Source: Anisus vortex | Lineage: Eukaryota; Mollusca; Gastropoda; Planorbidae | Length of the DNA stretch: 64,000 bases | Direction of reading: 5' to 3' | NCBI GenBank assembly: GCA_949126835.1 | Contig: OX421500.1 | Span: 25,672,731-25,736,730 of the forward strand | Shown: positions 45,540-57,104 of the stretch, one piece after another | Position numbering within the stretch: position 1 is the first letter of the stretch | Layout of the letters: the number at the start of each line of letters is the position of its first letter | Program-made: the position numbers and the translations under genes | The notes under the pieces: generated by a model | The model's database searches: none | What the model was told of the DNA's origin: nothing | Seen by the model: only the letters and a program-made list of their open reading frames with translations

Positions 45540-46485
45540 CAGAGTGGTCACACTTAGTTATAGTTTAATGTCACACTTAGTCCTAGTTTAATGTCACACT
45601 TAGTTCTAGTTTAATGTCACTCTTAGATATAGTTTAATGTCATTCTTAGTTCTAGTTAAATGTCACACTTAGTTCTAGTTTAATGTCACACTTAGTTCAG
45701 GTTTAATCTCACAATTGGTTCTAGCTTAATGTCATTCTTAGTTCTAGTTTAATGTCACACTTAGTTCTAGTTTAATGTCACACTTAGTTCTAGTTTAATG
45801 TTACTCTTAGTCATAGTTTAATGTTACACTTAGTTCTCGTTTTAATGTCACACTTAGTTCTAGTTTAATCTCACAATTAGTTCTCGTTTAATGTCACTCT
45901 TAGTTCTAGTTTAATGTCACAATTAGTTCAAGTTTAATGTCACACTTAGTCCTAGTTTAATGTCACACTTAGTTCTAGTTTAATGTCACACTTAGTTCTA
46001 GTTTAACGTCACTCTTAGTGCTAGTTTAATGTCACTCTTAGTTCTAGTTTAATGTCACACTTAGTGCTAGTATAATGTCACATTTAGTTCTAGTTTAATG
46101 TCACACTTAGTACTTGTATAATGTCACATTTAGTTCTAGTTTAATGTCACACTTAGTTCTAGTTTAATGTCACACTTAGTTCTAGTTTAATGTCACACTT
46201 AGTGCTAGTATAATGTCACACTTAGTTCTAGTTTAATGTCACCCTTAGTTCTAGTTCAACGTCACACTTAGTTCTAGTTAAGTGTCACTCTTAGTTCTAG
46301 TTTGCAGCCTCACTTAGTTCTCGTTTACAGCCACACTTAGTTCTAGTTTACAGCCACACTTAGTTCTAGTTTACAGCCACACTTAGTTCTAGTTTGCAGC
46401 CTCACTTAGTTCTAGTTTACAGCCACACTTAGTTCTAGTTTGCAGCCTCACTTAGTTCTAGTTTACAGTCACACTTAGTTCTAGT
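45540..46485. repeat. 23-bp degenerate minisatellite, about 40 copies
   Basis: Units CACTTAGTTCTAGTTTAATG followed by TCA, with many point variants. From about 46300 the unit type switches to one containing GTTTACAGCCACACTTAG. Confidence 0.93.
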
Positions 46486-46489
46486 TTTG

Positions 46490-49400
46490 TGGTGACGTCC
46501 AACAAAATAGTTTTAGAAATCTTGGGTTAACCTGTCTGGAGTTTGCTAATCGTCAAACTCCCACACCACCAACCGCCCCTTTACCCTAGACGCCCCTCCC
46601 TCTTTTCTCTATACAAATGCCATTCATAGTTTCAGTGTTATTTAAGTTGGTGTGGTTTCTACACACACAGTTGCACGCCCCCTCACATCCCACCCCCAAC
46701 TGACCTGACACAATGAATCTCAATTATTTTAAATTTGAAATAATTTTTTAACAATTTTCCTTTCATAATTTAAGGACATTTGTAACAAAGAGACATGCTA
46801 TATTATAAAGCTATTCAAGTCTATTATTATGTTGTTATATTATATCAAACAACACACTAGGCTTACAATATTAATGTAGAGAAAGTAAAATAGATATTAA
46901 ACATAATATAAGTAAAGTCTTATAATAATGTGCCCAGACAAATATTTCATCATTTTGATTGACACGTAACGTTTTCAAGATAACTTCACACCAGTAATTT
47001 TCTTACTTGTGGGAAGTCTGTGTCAACTCATTTTTTACATGTTAGTAATTTTTTCCAAGTGATCAATATAAATTTGTTGATATTTATTTAAGCTGTCTTG
47101 GTTCTAAAGTATGAGAGTTGCGCTTTAATTCGGTTACCATGACACAGAAACATACACCAAGTGTGTTTCGTTAAAACTAAAACCTACATAGACTTGGCCA
47201 ACACTCCAATGAATTATCTTGTTGTACAATTTGAGATCTCCTTTAAAATTATTTATCACCGAGTCGCACACGGCTGTAGGCTTAAAACGTCTGTCACACA
47301 CCTATTTTTCTCTTATCCTAGAGTCTACTTTCTGATTGGTTGAACTGAAGGTTTGAACTTGACCTTGACTAGTAGGCCGCGTGGTGATGCAAACCTCTGG
47401 CTTTTACATACCACTAGTTCTCAAACTGCTGAGTGGATGGCACACGTGGACAATGATACTAGACCTAGATCTATATAGTGCAGACCTTAATAATAAAAAA
47501 GAGAGTATGCTACTAGTATAGGCCTACCGTCAAAACGCATCTTTTTTCCTGTAGTTGTTTTTTTTATATGATAGTTTAGGAAAAGGAGGATTACTCAAAT
47601 TTCAAAACTTGTAGTATGAAGTAAGAAGTCCACCTTGCAGAATCAGGCGACATAGTTAAATGTGTTTCATTCATTAACCATAGTAATCTGTTTACTGAGG
47701 TTTACGGTGTTTTTAATTAGATCAGTTTAACTCTATATATAAATTTCGTTGTTGTTAATTAAACTAAAACAACAACTTAGAGGCTACAGCTTGGATGAAA
47801 TGTTTTATTTATTAATTGTACAAATATAACAAATACAAAAACTACAATAATGATTGTCCAAATAAATCTATAATGATCAACATGGCCTTATGAGTTAATA
47901 AATATATAATGATTAACATGTCCTTATGAGTTATTGAATAATTCATCAAACATATTTTGAATGAACAAAATAAAATCGACGGCTAATGAAACATTTTTTG
48001 TTTAGGATACAAAAACGCATTTGTGTTTTAAAAAAAAGCTTAATTATACCAGCAAAACAATATTAATGTTTAAACTTATGAACGTCTGGACCTTCTACTG
48101 AACTTCTAGCCTACATATTTTTTATTTTAGGCCTATAAGTTGCAACTTTTTTCATGTAGTCTAACGTACTGTGTAGTACAGGTCTAGACTAGACCGTCTA
48201 TATTCTATATTATGTACAGTACTTCAGTGGTTAGAAATCTTTAGCTGCCAACTGTAACGTTTTCCCTGATAGTGAAATGTCTATGCGACTGATTAAGCAT
48301 ACAGTACCGTCACGTAGATAAACTTAAGAAAAAGTAAGACAGGTTATGACTTTGTGACGTGGAACAGTCAAGGGGGAACTAACCCATGCCTTATTTGACT
48401 ATGACCTATTATGTAACTTTTTAACTTGCCAGACGTGACCTTTTGCCCTGATTGTTAGACTGGAACATTCAACGCACTTTCCAGACATCTCTTCCATTAG
48501 CCAGTACAAAGTCTGTTTTTCATCATCGACAATTATCTGTGTTCCAGTGGTTGGTTAAAAATGATGACTAGACTATATGAAACGAAATACTAAATAAAAT
48601 AAAATGGCATTAAATGATTTAAAAAAAATATGTGAATTAAGTCAACCTGTTCTAGTTGGCCTTGTTAAGATAAATAAGACTAAACCATAGATCTGTCGAC
48701 TAAACTCTTTCAAGAGGAACATTATAATTTAGGAGTTGGGAGTCGCTGTTACTAAAGTGTAGTTAGGTTTGATGGTCACATGACTCTCCATGCTATTACA
48801 TTTGACATGCTGTAGCTCATTTTAATTTTGCTATTGTCCAAAATGGACTTTCCAAAAATTGTATATTTAATTTAACTCAAAATTCAACAAGTAATAACAG
48901 ATGAGAAATCGGCATGGGATTTGAAAGTCAATAAAATACTAGAAGTAAAGCTAATAAGGTAGGCTACACAAAGACAGACACTTTAACTAATATAACAAGA
49001 ACATAAAAATAAAATGCTAGCTAACATTAGCTTCGTTTGTCTGGAACCCGCCAACTAAAGTTAATATTTAAAAACATAGAACGAAGTAAAAAAGAAAGCT
49101 GTAATTTTTATTACTAGTGAATGTTTACACCTGTGACAGTGAGAGTGACTGTGTAATTATGTACTGACTAAGACTTAAGTGACAGACAATGGACTTTTAT
49201 TATTGTAATGAGTTGACCGGACTTAGTGACCAGGTTGTTAATGTTAGTGTGACTGACTGGACATGATGAGTTGTGTTCATGAATATCTTGTTTGTGTGAA
49301 TGATTATTGAGTGAATGACTGTAAGAAAGAGATATACAAGGATTGTAGGATGAGAATAAAAGTTAGTTCTTATACAGACCAACGAGTTGTGAAGTTCTTA

Positions 49401-49630
49401 CGTGTAGGCCTACAACACCTTACAAATGCAGCACAATTAGATGCATTTGTATATTTAGTAACACTTTAGATAAGTTTAAAATGTTACGTATTAACGATAA
49501 AAAAGTATATGAACACTTTAAAAACAAAGTTTAGAAACATTTAGAATTTAGATTAAAAACCAAAATCTTATTTTGTAGACAAGGATATATTCCTTGACAT
49601 TTTCACTTCCTCAATGCAGTCATTCGGACA
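46490..49630. other. 3.1-kb AT-rich region without recognised features
   Basis: The longest stretch in the window without obvious repeats. Open frames are all under 65 codons. I see no protein domain, RNA gene or transposon end. It could hold introns or intergenic DNA of a host gene outside the window. Confidence 0.4.
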
Positions 49631-49634
49631 TGGA

Positions 49635-49742
49635 ATGTGTGTATGTTTGTTTGTGTGTATGTTTGTTTGTGTGTATGTTTGTTTGTGTGTATGTTTGTTT
49701 GTGTGTATGTTTGTTTGTGTGTATGTTTGTTTGTGTGTTTGT
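49635..49742. repeat. 16-bp TG-rich tandem repeat
   Basis: Six to seven copies of TGTGTGTATGTTTGTT. Confidence 0.95.
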
Positions 49743-49827
49743 TACTTTTCATTTCACCTATCTAGCAATTTAAAATAAGATTTTTATGTTAAACTAATAT
49801 AGAAGAGAAGTGAGGGGGATAGCTGAA

Positions 49828-50113
49828 GACAGAGAGAGAGAGAGAGATAGAGAGAGAGAGATACAGACAGAGAGAGAGAGAGAGACAGAGAGAGAGAGAT
49901 ACAGACAGAGAGAGAGAGAGACACAGACAGAGAGAGAGAGAGAGACAGAGAGAGAGAGATACAGACAGAGAGAGAGAGAGAGATACAGACAGAGAGAGAG
50001 AGAGAGACAGAGAGAGAGAGATACAGACAGAGAGAGAGAGAGACACAGAGAGAGAGAGAGAGAGAGAGAGTGATACAAAGAGAGAGGGGGAGAGAGAGAG
50101 AGAAGGAGGGAGA

Positions 50114-50147
<34 letters not shown>

Positions 50148-50530
50148 TGGAGAAAAATAGATAAAGAAAAGGGAGAGGATAACAAGTAAATAGAGTTAGT
50201 TAGAGAGAAAGAAAGAAAAGAAAATAGAGAATGATAGAGAAATAAAAATAAGAAGAAAGAGAGAGTGAAACTGAGACAGAGTGAAAGAGATATAGATAGT
50301 GAAAGAGACAGACAGAGAGAGAGAAAAAAGAAAGAAAGAGAAAATAGAGAGAAAAGAAAGAGAAGACTGATGACATAAGAGAAGGGAAAAACGAGAAAGA
50401 AAGAGAATAGAGAAAGAAATAGATAGAAAAGAGAGAGGGAGAAAGAAAAAAAAAGAGAAAAGCCAAAGGGGGAAGGAGAAAACGAGAAAAAAAGAGAAAG
50501 AGAAAAGACTTGAGAATAGAGAGGGAGCTA
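49828..50530. repeat. Purine-rich GA tract
   Basis: 49828-50150 is dominated by GAGAGA with ACAGACAGAGAG blocks. It then degrades into a purine-rich sequence to about 50530. Arg/Glu and Leu/Ser frames here are compositional. Confidence 0.92.
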
Positions 50531-51469
50531 CAGAGTAGAGTAAAAGTAAAGCCTATTCTTTCAATACAATCCAGTGTAAATATGAACCTGTTGAATCCAG
50601 TAAGCCGCCAATAAACATCCTACAAAGAACGAAAAATGGGCGGGGGATTTAATTGAAAAGTTAAAACACGAGCCAAAAATTCTACAACCCAGTTTTTATC
50701 TTTTCAATATCCATAATATTTTTAAAATTCTAATTTTAGAAATGACGATTATTTGTTTTTTTTTTGGCAGTCTGCTTCACACTTTGAAATAAAGTCTTTT
50801 TGAAAAAGAGTCTTTAATTTTAAAGCTTGAACACTTGAATTAAATGTAGATCTAGGCCTATATAAATAATTATAAACTCAATTCATAGAAACGGTTCCCT
50901 TGTGACCTTGAAGAACTGATGATATCAACACGTAGCATGAGCTATTTATAGCCACCAATAAAAAGCAACGTAACTGATTTTTAACTCGCTAATAAATTAT
51001 TTTTGTAGTTGTATTTTTAAACTTCCTATTATAATCCAGTTAAAGTTTATACCAACAAATGACTTTCTGTTATAATTGAGTCAGCGTTTTCCCACACGCC
51101 GGTTTAAGAACCCGGTGCCGGGATACACAAGCAAAAAATAAAAATAATTTCAATTTTGAATTTTAAAATGGTCATTATTGTCCGCCTTTTTAAATAGTTA
51201 TTGGAAGTTTATTCCATTACTGTGGTGCTACAACACTAAGAGAGTGCAGCGAATATTTTTCTTTTTAATATCTGTACTTTAAGTTGTTGATATATTTTAT
51301 TTCAACAAAGTCTTTTTCTCTGAGATGTGTAAAGTTCTACCATGCACTTTATGTATTTTGGAGATTTAGTCCTCAAAGGTTTTTATAAACCATGGTCAAA
51401 AATGTGAATCTTATCATCATTGTAAAAGTGTAATAGTAAAAATTTATTTCTGAGCACAAATATCATTAC
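50531..51469. other. AT-rich spacer, nothing recognised
   Basis: No supported feature. Confidence 0.35.
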
Positions 51470-51600
51470 ACAAATACCTGTACACAAATACCTGTACACA
51501 AATACCTGTACACAAATACCTGTAAACAAAAACCTGTATACAATATATACCTGTACATAAATACCTGTTAACAAATACCTGTACACAAATACCTACAAAT
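51470..51600. repeat. 15-bp tandem repeat
   Basis: About eight copies of AATACCTGTACACAA with minor changes; the source of a Tyr/Val/Cys-rich minus-strand frame. Confidence 0.9.
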
Positions 51601-51744
51601 ACCGATAAGTTGAGGATCTGGGACGAGCATAATGTGGTCACAGCTTGAATTTCAAACAACAACAGTTGCAGTGTCTTTTTTTTTTTCATGCTTTTTTTCG
51701 TTTGCTTGACATTTTGTAACAGTGTGCGGTAGGCAATAGGCATG

Positions 51745-51782
51745 TAATAATAATGATGGTTATTTATATAGCGCTTGTATCC
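51745..51782 (-). mobile_element. Retroposon 3' tail
   Basis: On the minus strand it reads AAGCGCTATATAAATAACCA then (ATT)n-like sequence. This is the same tail motif that ends the LINE fragments at 62090 and 62500. Confidence 0.5.
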
Positions 51783-52006
51783 ATTCTATTAAATTTAGCA
51801 TGCTCAGTGTTTATCGTATTTGTCATCTATGGAAACTGTCATTGATGTCTTGATAGTGTTGACGTTATGCCAGCGTTATGGGCTATTACATACTGTCTTA
51901 AGTGCTCACACTATTCAACCATTTATATATCTGAATAAAACACACAATGTGCTTAATGTGGGACAAGTATTACAAGTTTTCACAAGGAGACACATTTAAA
52001 CGTATT

Positions 52007-52330
52007 ACTTACTAGCCGTAAAGCTGTTGGCGCGTAGGCCAGCAACAAACTCTTTCCATCTTTGTCTGTCATGTGCGAGAATTCCGATCGTACCCCAGGA
52101 GTGACCGAATTCCTTTAGTTCCTGTTCCACTGTTCTGTGCCAGCTCACTTTTTGTCGTCCTCTATTTCTTTTTCCTTCTAGAGTCCAGTGTATGTCTGTC
52201 TTGTAAATGTTCCCTTCCTCTCTTCTCAATACATGGCCAATCCACCACCAACGCTTTTTCATTATGACTGTGCCCATGTCTACGTGGTTGCATTGGGACA
52301 TTAATTCATCGTTGGATATTTTCTTGAATG
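52007..52330 (-). pseudogene. RTE-type LINE ORF2, C-terminal fragment
   Basis: The minus-strand frame ends with the C-terminal region typical of RTE-clade ORF2: SNDELMSQC, KKRWWWIGHVLRRE, HWTLEGKRNRGRQKVSWHRT, ELKEFG and AHDRQRWKEFVAGL. About 105 codons remain, beginning well after the RT catalytic core, so this is a 5'-truncated, non-functional copy. The same open frame continues upstream into unrelated repeat sequence (52330-52457), which is a fortuitous join. Confidence 0.8.
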
Positions 52331-52545
52331 TATGGGACCCATCAACTAAAGAAAATATTTGGTTAAAATGTGTAATAATACAAAAGGCATTAAAATCTAA
52401 TTTAGAAATACAACCCAATAACAACCTGTTACAAAGCTCAGATAAATATAAAGACAAAAACCCTTTCCTTGTCCCTTATGCGAGAACAAATGCATCTAAA
52501 GAGGGTTGGCTGAACAAACGAGAAGGGCCAGTAACTTGACATTAT
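52331..52545. repeat. Interspersed repeat related to 44490-44760
   Basis: Homologous, in inverse orientation, to 44640-44710. The plus strand is open across most of it and would encode a peptide with IQPNNNLLQSSDKYKDKNPF and YARTNASKEGWLNKREGP. I recognise this only as a recurrent interspersed-repeat type and cannot give a function. Confidence 0.45.
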
Positions 52546-52611
52546 TTAAAACACTAGTAGAAATTCAGGACTAGACTCAAACCACGGAAGAGAGTAGAAC
52601 GCAGTAGGCCT

Positions 52612-52830
52612 AGTCTTCTTTATAGAACAAGCGTCTTTAGTCTTCTTTATAGAACAAGCGTCTTTAGTCTTCTTTATAGAACAAGCGTCTTTAGTCTTCT
52701 TTATAGAACAAGCGTCTTTAGTCTTCTTTATAGAACAAGCGTCTTTAGTCTTCTTTATAGAACAAGCGTCTTTAGTCTTCTTTATAGAACAAGCGTCTTT
52801 AGTCTTCTTTATAGAACAAGCGTCTTTAAT
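52612..52830. repeat. 27-bp minisatellite, 8 copies
   Basis: Units GTCTTCTTTATAGAACAAGC plus GTCTTTA, almost identical, giving a nine-residue repeat on the minus strand that I do not regard as coding. Confidence 0.95.
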
Positions 52831-52917
52831 GTATAAGATAAGAGTGTCAATCACATAGAAATAGACCAATTGTTATTTAGTAATTAGCTGAAGAGACGAT
52901 GTATTATTGCCGTAGAA

Positions 52918-53123
52918 CAGGAGTCAACAACCTTCGGTACGCGTGCCACACTTGGCACGGCCAGTGTTTTTCAATGGCACGCGGAAGACTCCTAAAAAGT
53001 ATATTCAGGTCTTTTCTACAAGAAAGTCAGTGCCAGAGCAGGATAAATCTTAGGAGCTTGGCACGCTTAATCAGTTAGAAATCCTACTTTACCACATTAT
53101 TATCCAAATGTTGCTGACTCCTG
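52918..53123. mobile_element. hAT-like MITE (~206 bp)
   Basis: Ends CAGGAGTCAACAACCTT and the complement of CAGGAGTCAGCAACATTTGG. The interior has ACTTGGCACGG and AGCTTGGCACGC. Same family as 25034-25230. The flanks CCGTAGAA and GTGTAGAG share only GTAGA, so the target duplication is uncertain. Confidence 0.7.
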
Positions 53124-53404
53124 GTGTAGAGTTTATTGTTGGGGCTTATGATGACGCAGAGTTTCTTGTGTGTGTGTAGGGTTGGGGGTGGTGTAGCCGA
53201 GTCTACATAACAGCTGCTATAACTTCAGTCTGAATGCTTAAATAATATTTATAGCTGAACGGAATGAGATGGGAAAATAATTGAGGCTAAGGTATAACAT
53301 TAACTGTAATTGTTTCAACTAACATAAGAATGTTGTTTAGTAATTATAATACATTGATTGGCACAGGAGTCTTCAGTGAAATACGTTTTACAAAAAAATA
53401 TAAA

Positions 53405-53689
53405 GGGGCCGTTCATAAATGACATCACGCACCTAGAGGAGAGAAGGTGTCAGACATTTGTCACGAAATTGAAAGGGGGGGGTGTTTGAACAATGTGACG
53501 TCACATATAAAGTGCGCATCTTTAAAGGCAAGTTCAGTCTTAACCAAGTTTCATATTAGAATGGGGGTCTGATTTTTTGTGACGTCATATTGGAATGGAA
53601 GTCTGACTTTTTGTGAAGACTTGTGATACTGTGGGAAGGGGAAGTTAAAAGTTGCTAAAATTGCGTGACGTCTTTTATGGACGGCCTCT
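53405..53689. mobile_element. GGGGCCGT-type MITE
   Basis: Begins GGGGCCGTTCATAAATGAC and ends in the complement of GAGGCCGTCCATAAAAGACG. TGACGTCA words and G-rich tracts lie inside. It is related in design to the GGGGACGTCC elements at 13003 and 14234. No coding capacity. Confidence 0.75.
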
Positions 53690-54559
53690 TATGTAAGCCT
53701 AAATCAGTCTAGTGAATCTTCAGACGTTTCTATTTTATACAATATGTTATTCCAATGTTTTGAAATGTATTTATGAAATCAACAATTGCGCTGAGCAAGC
53801 AAACAATGCGATTCGTCCCTTGAATAATATGGTTTATTGTTGTGGTTGTAGTTTGTTGACGTCTGTTGTGAAGGGCCCTTCGTTAGATGTTTGTGTCCAC
53901 CTTAAGGTTAAATTAAAAATAAAAAAGACGGCCATGACTTTGTGTGAATAACTTTTGGATTCATGAGCCGACATTAAAACAACTGCCCCTCCCCCCCCCC
54001 CCCCCTTTGTGATTGACGACTGCAGATTAGGTGTGGCTTGTTGATCCCTGCTGTGTATACTGTCTAGTGCTGTCTATCTAGTTCAAGGAGCGGTTAGTGA
54101 GTTGATTGACAGCAACGGATATTAAAGTCTACGACTGAAGGACAAGATTTCACCAATGGGTAGGAGATTAATAAGTCTCTGAGAACCATTGGTTTACACT
54201 GAACTATTGAGGTCATTTTGGAAGCACGAGTGAAACATGGGTGAACGGTGTGAATCGAATTGAGTGGTTACCTACTTTTTCTTCACCTATGTACCCCAGT
54301 TAAGTTCATTACTTTAAATTATAGCCATGCTTTGTTGATATATTTTGTTTACTTTACTTTTCAATCTTTCTTTAATGATTACATTTTCATAAACCCTCCT
54401 ACGGTCTTTGCCGTAGTCCTCAATAGACTAATATAACCGATTGAGAACTGCTGCTTCGATCAATAGGTAGCCTTGTGTTTTATCGAACTGCTTGATTGAT
54501 CTTTAATTTTCGTTTGATCAACTCTATTTGTCTTTTGAGCTTGGTTTTATACTATTCAA
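53690..54559. other. Spacer, nothing recognised
   Basis: Includes a C14-type homopolymer near 53991-54005; otherwise no supported feature. Confidence 0.35.
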
Positions 54560-54690
54560 CTATTATAAAGTACTAACCCTACACCCACTAATATAATCTT
54601 TGCCAATTATAAAGTTCTAACTCTACGCCCATTAATATAATCTTTGCCAATTATAAAGTTCTAACTCTACGCCCATTAATATAATCATAA
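54560..54690. repeat. ~45-bp repeat, 3 copies
   Basis: Three direct copies containing ATTATAAAGTTCTAACTCTA followed by CGCCCATTAATATAATC. Confidence 0.85.
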
Positions 54691-54699
54691 AATAATATA

Positions 54700-55880
54700 A
54701 GGTCTATAAGCATTTAATTGTTAATTAATAAAGCTAACAGTATTTACTCATACTTGTATCAAGCTTACTATTAAAACTATCTAATAAATTGACTGGTGTA
54801 AATATTTAATGTTTCCAGCAGTTGTATCTTTTACTATTAACATTGAATAGACTCTAGTTAGTTCTATCGACTGATAGTATATTTTAGAGATATTATAATG
54901 TAGCAGGCTGGTGCAAGCGTAATTATCGTTTTTACTGTCAAATTTTTTTTTTAATTTGCATTGTTTGAAGAGTTTTGTGATCAAAAAAATATATTTCTTC
55001 CACACTTAGACTAATGGTTTACAACAGGCGACCAGCGGGTCGAATTGCGGCCCTCCAAACTTTTTAGATTGACCTGCAAAGAGCTTAAAACGGCAGTTAT
55101 TGTTGTTTTTTTAATTCATTATATCAATTATTTGATTATGTAAATAAATATTCAGAATGTTTGTCCCATCTTGTATCCCTAAACGGCCCAATGAGTCGCC
55201 AATGACACATATGCTGCTAACTACTGACTCACAATAAATGGAATAGAAAATGTCTGTACAATTAGCCAAATAACAACACTGAGGCTTCAATAGTACATTG
55301 TAGAGTTACATTTATACATTGGGATAACAAAGACAAAAACTCATGTTAAAACCTTCTGTATTCTTTGTTGTTATTTTTCCTTTCCTTACTGATTGTCCAT
55401 TAAACTAATGTCTGGGATCATTTGAAGTTGTACATTTTTATTAAAGATACATTTGTGTGGTAATTTAAAAATATTTGTGTACACATTTCTATCTTATCTT
55501 TCAAATATCAACGTGCATTGAAAGGAAGATTACTGCGACCTACTCGTATTTTCTTATCAATCTGTTGGAAACACTCCTTCTATACACGAGATTAAAACAA
55601 CGTTTTTTCATATAAAAGTTCTTCAGATCCATTTTTTGGGGGGTTTTGCATTAGCCATTACGAAACTTGTGATCTTCGTTAGTCACAAAAGAAAAAACAC
55701 ACAACAAGTTAAATTAATAGAACTATACATGACTTAAACATAAGCTAAATATAGCCTATAGTGTCCTGTGGGGGGGGGGGGGGAACACGTATGTCGGTCA
55801 TCCGCTTTAAAAAAAAACAACTTTAAAATTCGTTCAATAAGGATTTCAAAATGCCCACCAAATAGTGCAATGAAAAAGGT
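54700..55880. other. AT-rich spacer, possible transposon relics
   Basis: GCGGGTCGAATTGCGGCCC near 55035 resembles the inside of hAT-like termini, but no second end is visible. Nothing else is recognised. Confidence 0.35.
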
Positions 55881-55884
55881 TATA

Positions 55885-55960
55885 AACCGGGAAAAAATTA
55901 TAGCCTGCACCAGAATTCGAACATTGGACCTTCGGTACGCCAGCCGAATGATTGAGTCAA
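55885..55960 (-). mobile_element. SINE tRNA-like head fragment
   Basis: TAGCCTGCACCAGAATTCGA then GGACCTTCGGTACGCCAG on the plus strand match the head regions of the SINEs at 42085 and 44805. Confidence 0.6.
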
Positions 55961-55999
55961 TGATAACAGATAAAAGCGTGTTTTTTCTATCATAAAATT

Positions 56000-56495
56000 T
56001 TTTGAAGGCGATGTGATAATTGCTTCATTAGCAACATAATCTGTCATTCAGCCTGCACTCACCGTGGGAAGTAACTCTTGTTTTTAATTTGTTACGTTGC
56101 CTTTGTGTCGAGGTCTATTCTTAATTGTCTTGTTGTCTGGAACTGTGCTGGCTAAAGTGTGACAATAGACAACGCCCTACACACACACACACACACATCA
56201 CTCTAATTGAAATTAATTACTGTCAATCCTCTGTATTCTTCGATAATTTTCGTGCGAGAACATAAAGCGAAATCCGAAACCTACGAATGACAGGGCTATT
56301 ATTTTTGATACGAATGTATATAAACCCAATTAATTCGTTCAAGACACTCCAAGATGCATATTAAAACACATTTTATGTAAAATAAATATAGTGATTTATA
56401 CTAAAAAAAACTATTAGAAATGTTTATAAAATGAATATACACGACAAATTTAAATAAAAATAAAAATTAAATAGCTTTTTGAAAACTCATTTGGT
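56000..56495. other. AT-rich spacer, CA microsatellite
   Basis: Short (CA)n run at 56180-56198; nothing else seen. Confidence 0.4.
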
Positions 56496-56507
56496 GTATG
56501 TACACGG

Positions 56508-56570
56508 AGGGTAGAGAGACAGAGAGACAGAGAGACAGAGAGACAGAGAGACAGAGAGACAGAGAGATGC
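56508..56570. repeat. 8-bp GAGAGACA microsatellite
   Basis: Eight or so direct copies of AGAGAGAC. Confidence 0.95.
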
Positions 56571-56754
56571 AGATATATGAATTTTTGTTTAAAAAAGAAA
56601 TCCCACTTGATCTTAAGCATCAAGGCATAATCTGGGGGTCACTTCCGGTCTTTTTTGGCACTAGGACCAACTTCAGACTTCAGTCAACAAAAACCGAGGC
56701 GAAATCCACGAAAGCCGAGAGTTTTGCACTTGAATCAGCATTCACAAGTTTCCG

Positions 56755-56935
56755 TCGCTATGGTACGAAGATATTGGGTGGCCAGCACAACGCCCAGCCA
56801 CCTTTAATTTGCCCGACCTTTTTAGGTACCCATAAAAATTTATGATTTCAGGGTTACCCACTAGGTTAGGGTTCGAACCCGGTACTTTCGGTGCGCGCTG
56901 TCGCCTAACCACTGTGTGCCACCAAGCAAGATATT
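56755..56935 (-). mobile_element. tRNA-derived SINE, diverged
   Basis: GGTGGCCAGCACAACGCCCA and AGCCACCTTTAATTTG resemble the SINE body seen at 23380 and 44880. The tRNA-like end is GGTTCGAACCCGGTACTTTC (B-box complement, 56870-56889) with CGCCTAACCACTG. Confidence 0.6.
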
Positions 56936-57104
56936 TTAATGCTTTAGTTCTAGTTCTTGGTGAAGACAGCTTGTGCCACAATACATTTTTAGAACTAACT
57001 GTTCAGGGACTTTTTTCTCCCTTGTTTTTTTTTAATGTTTTTCTTTGATAAACTTTAGACATTTTTAAAACCATTTTTAAGTTTACAGTTTCAATTAAAT
57101 TAAA

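Noticed and set aside
49784..50466. Leu/Ser-rich minus and Arg/Glu-rich plus frames
   Set aside because: Purine-rich GA repeat open in several phases.
55020..55210. Possible hAT MITE (GCGGGTCGAATTGCGGCCC)
   Set aside because: Only one end-like segment; no matching inverted end or target duplication found.
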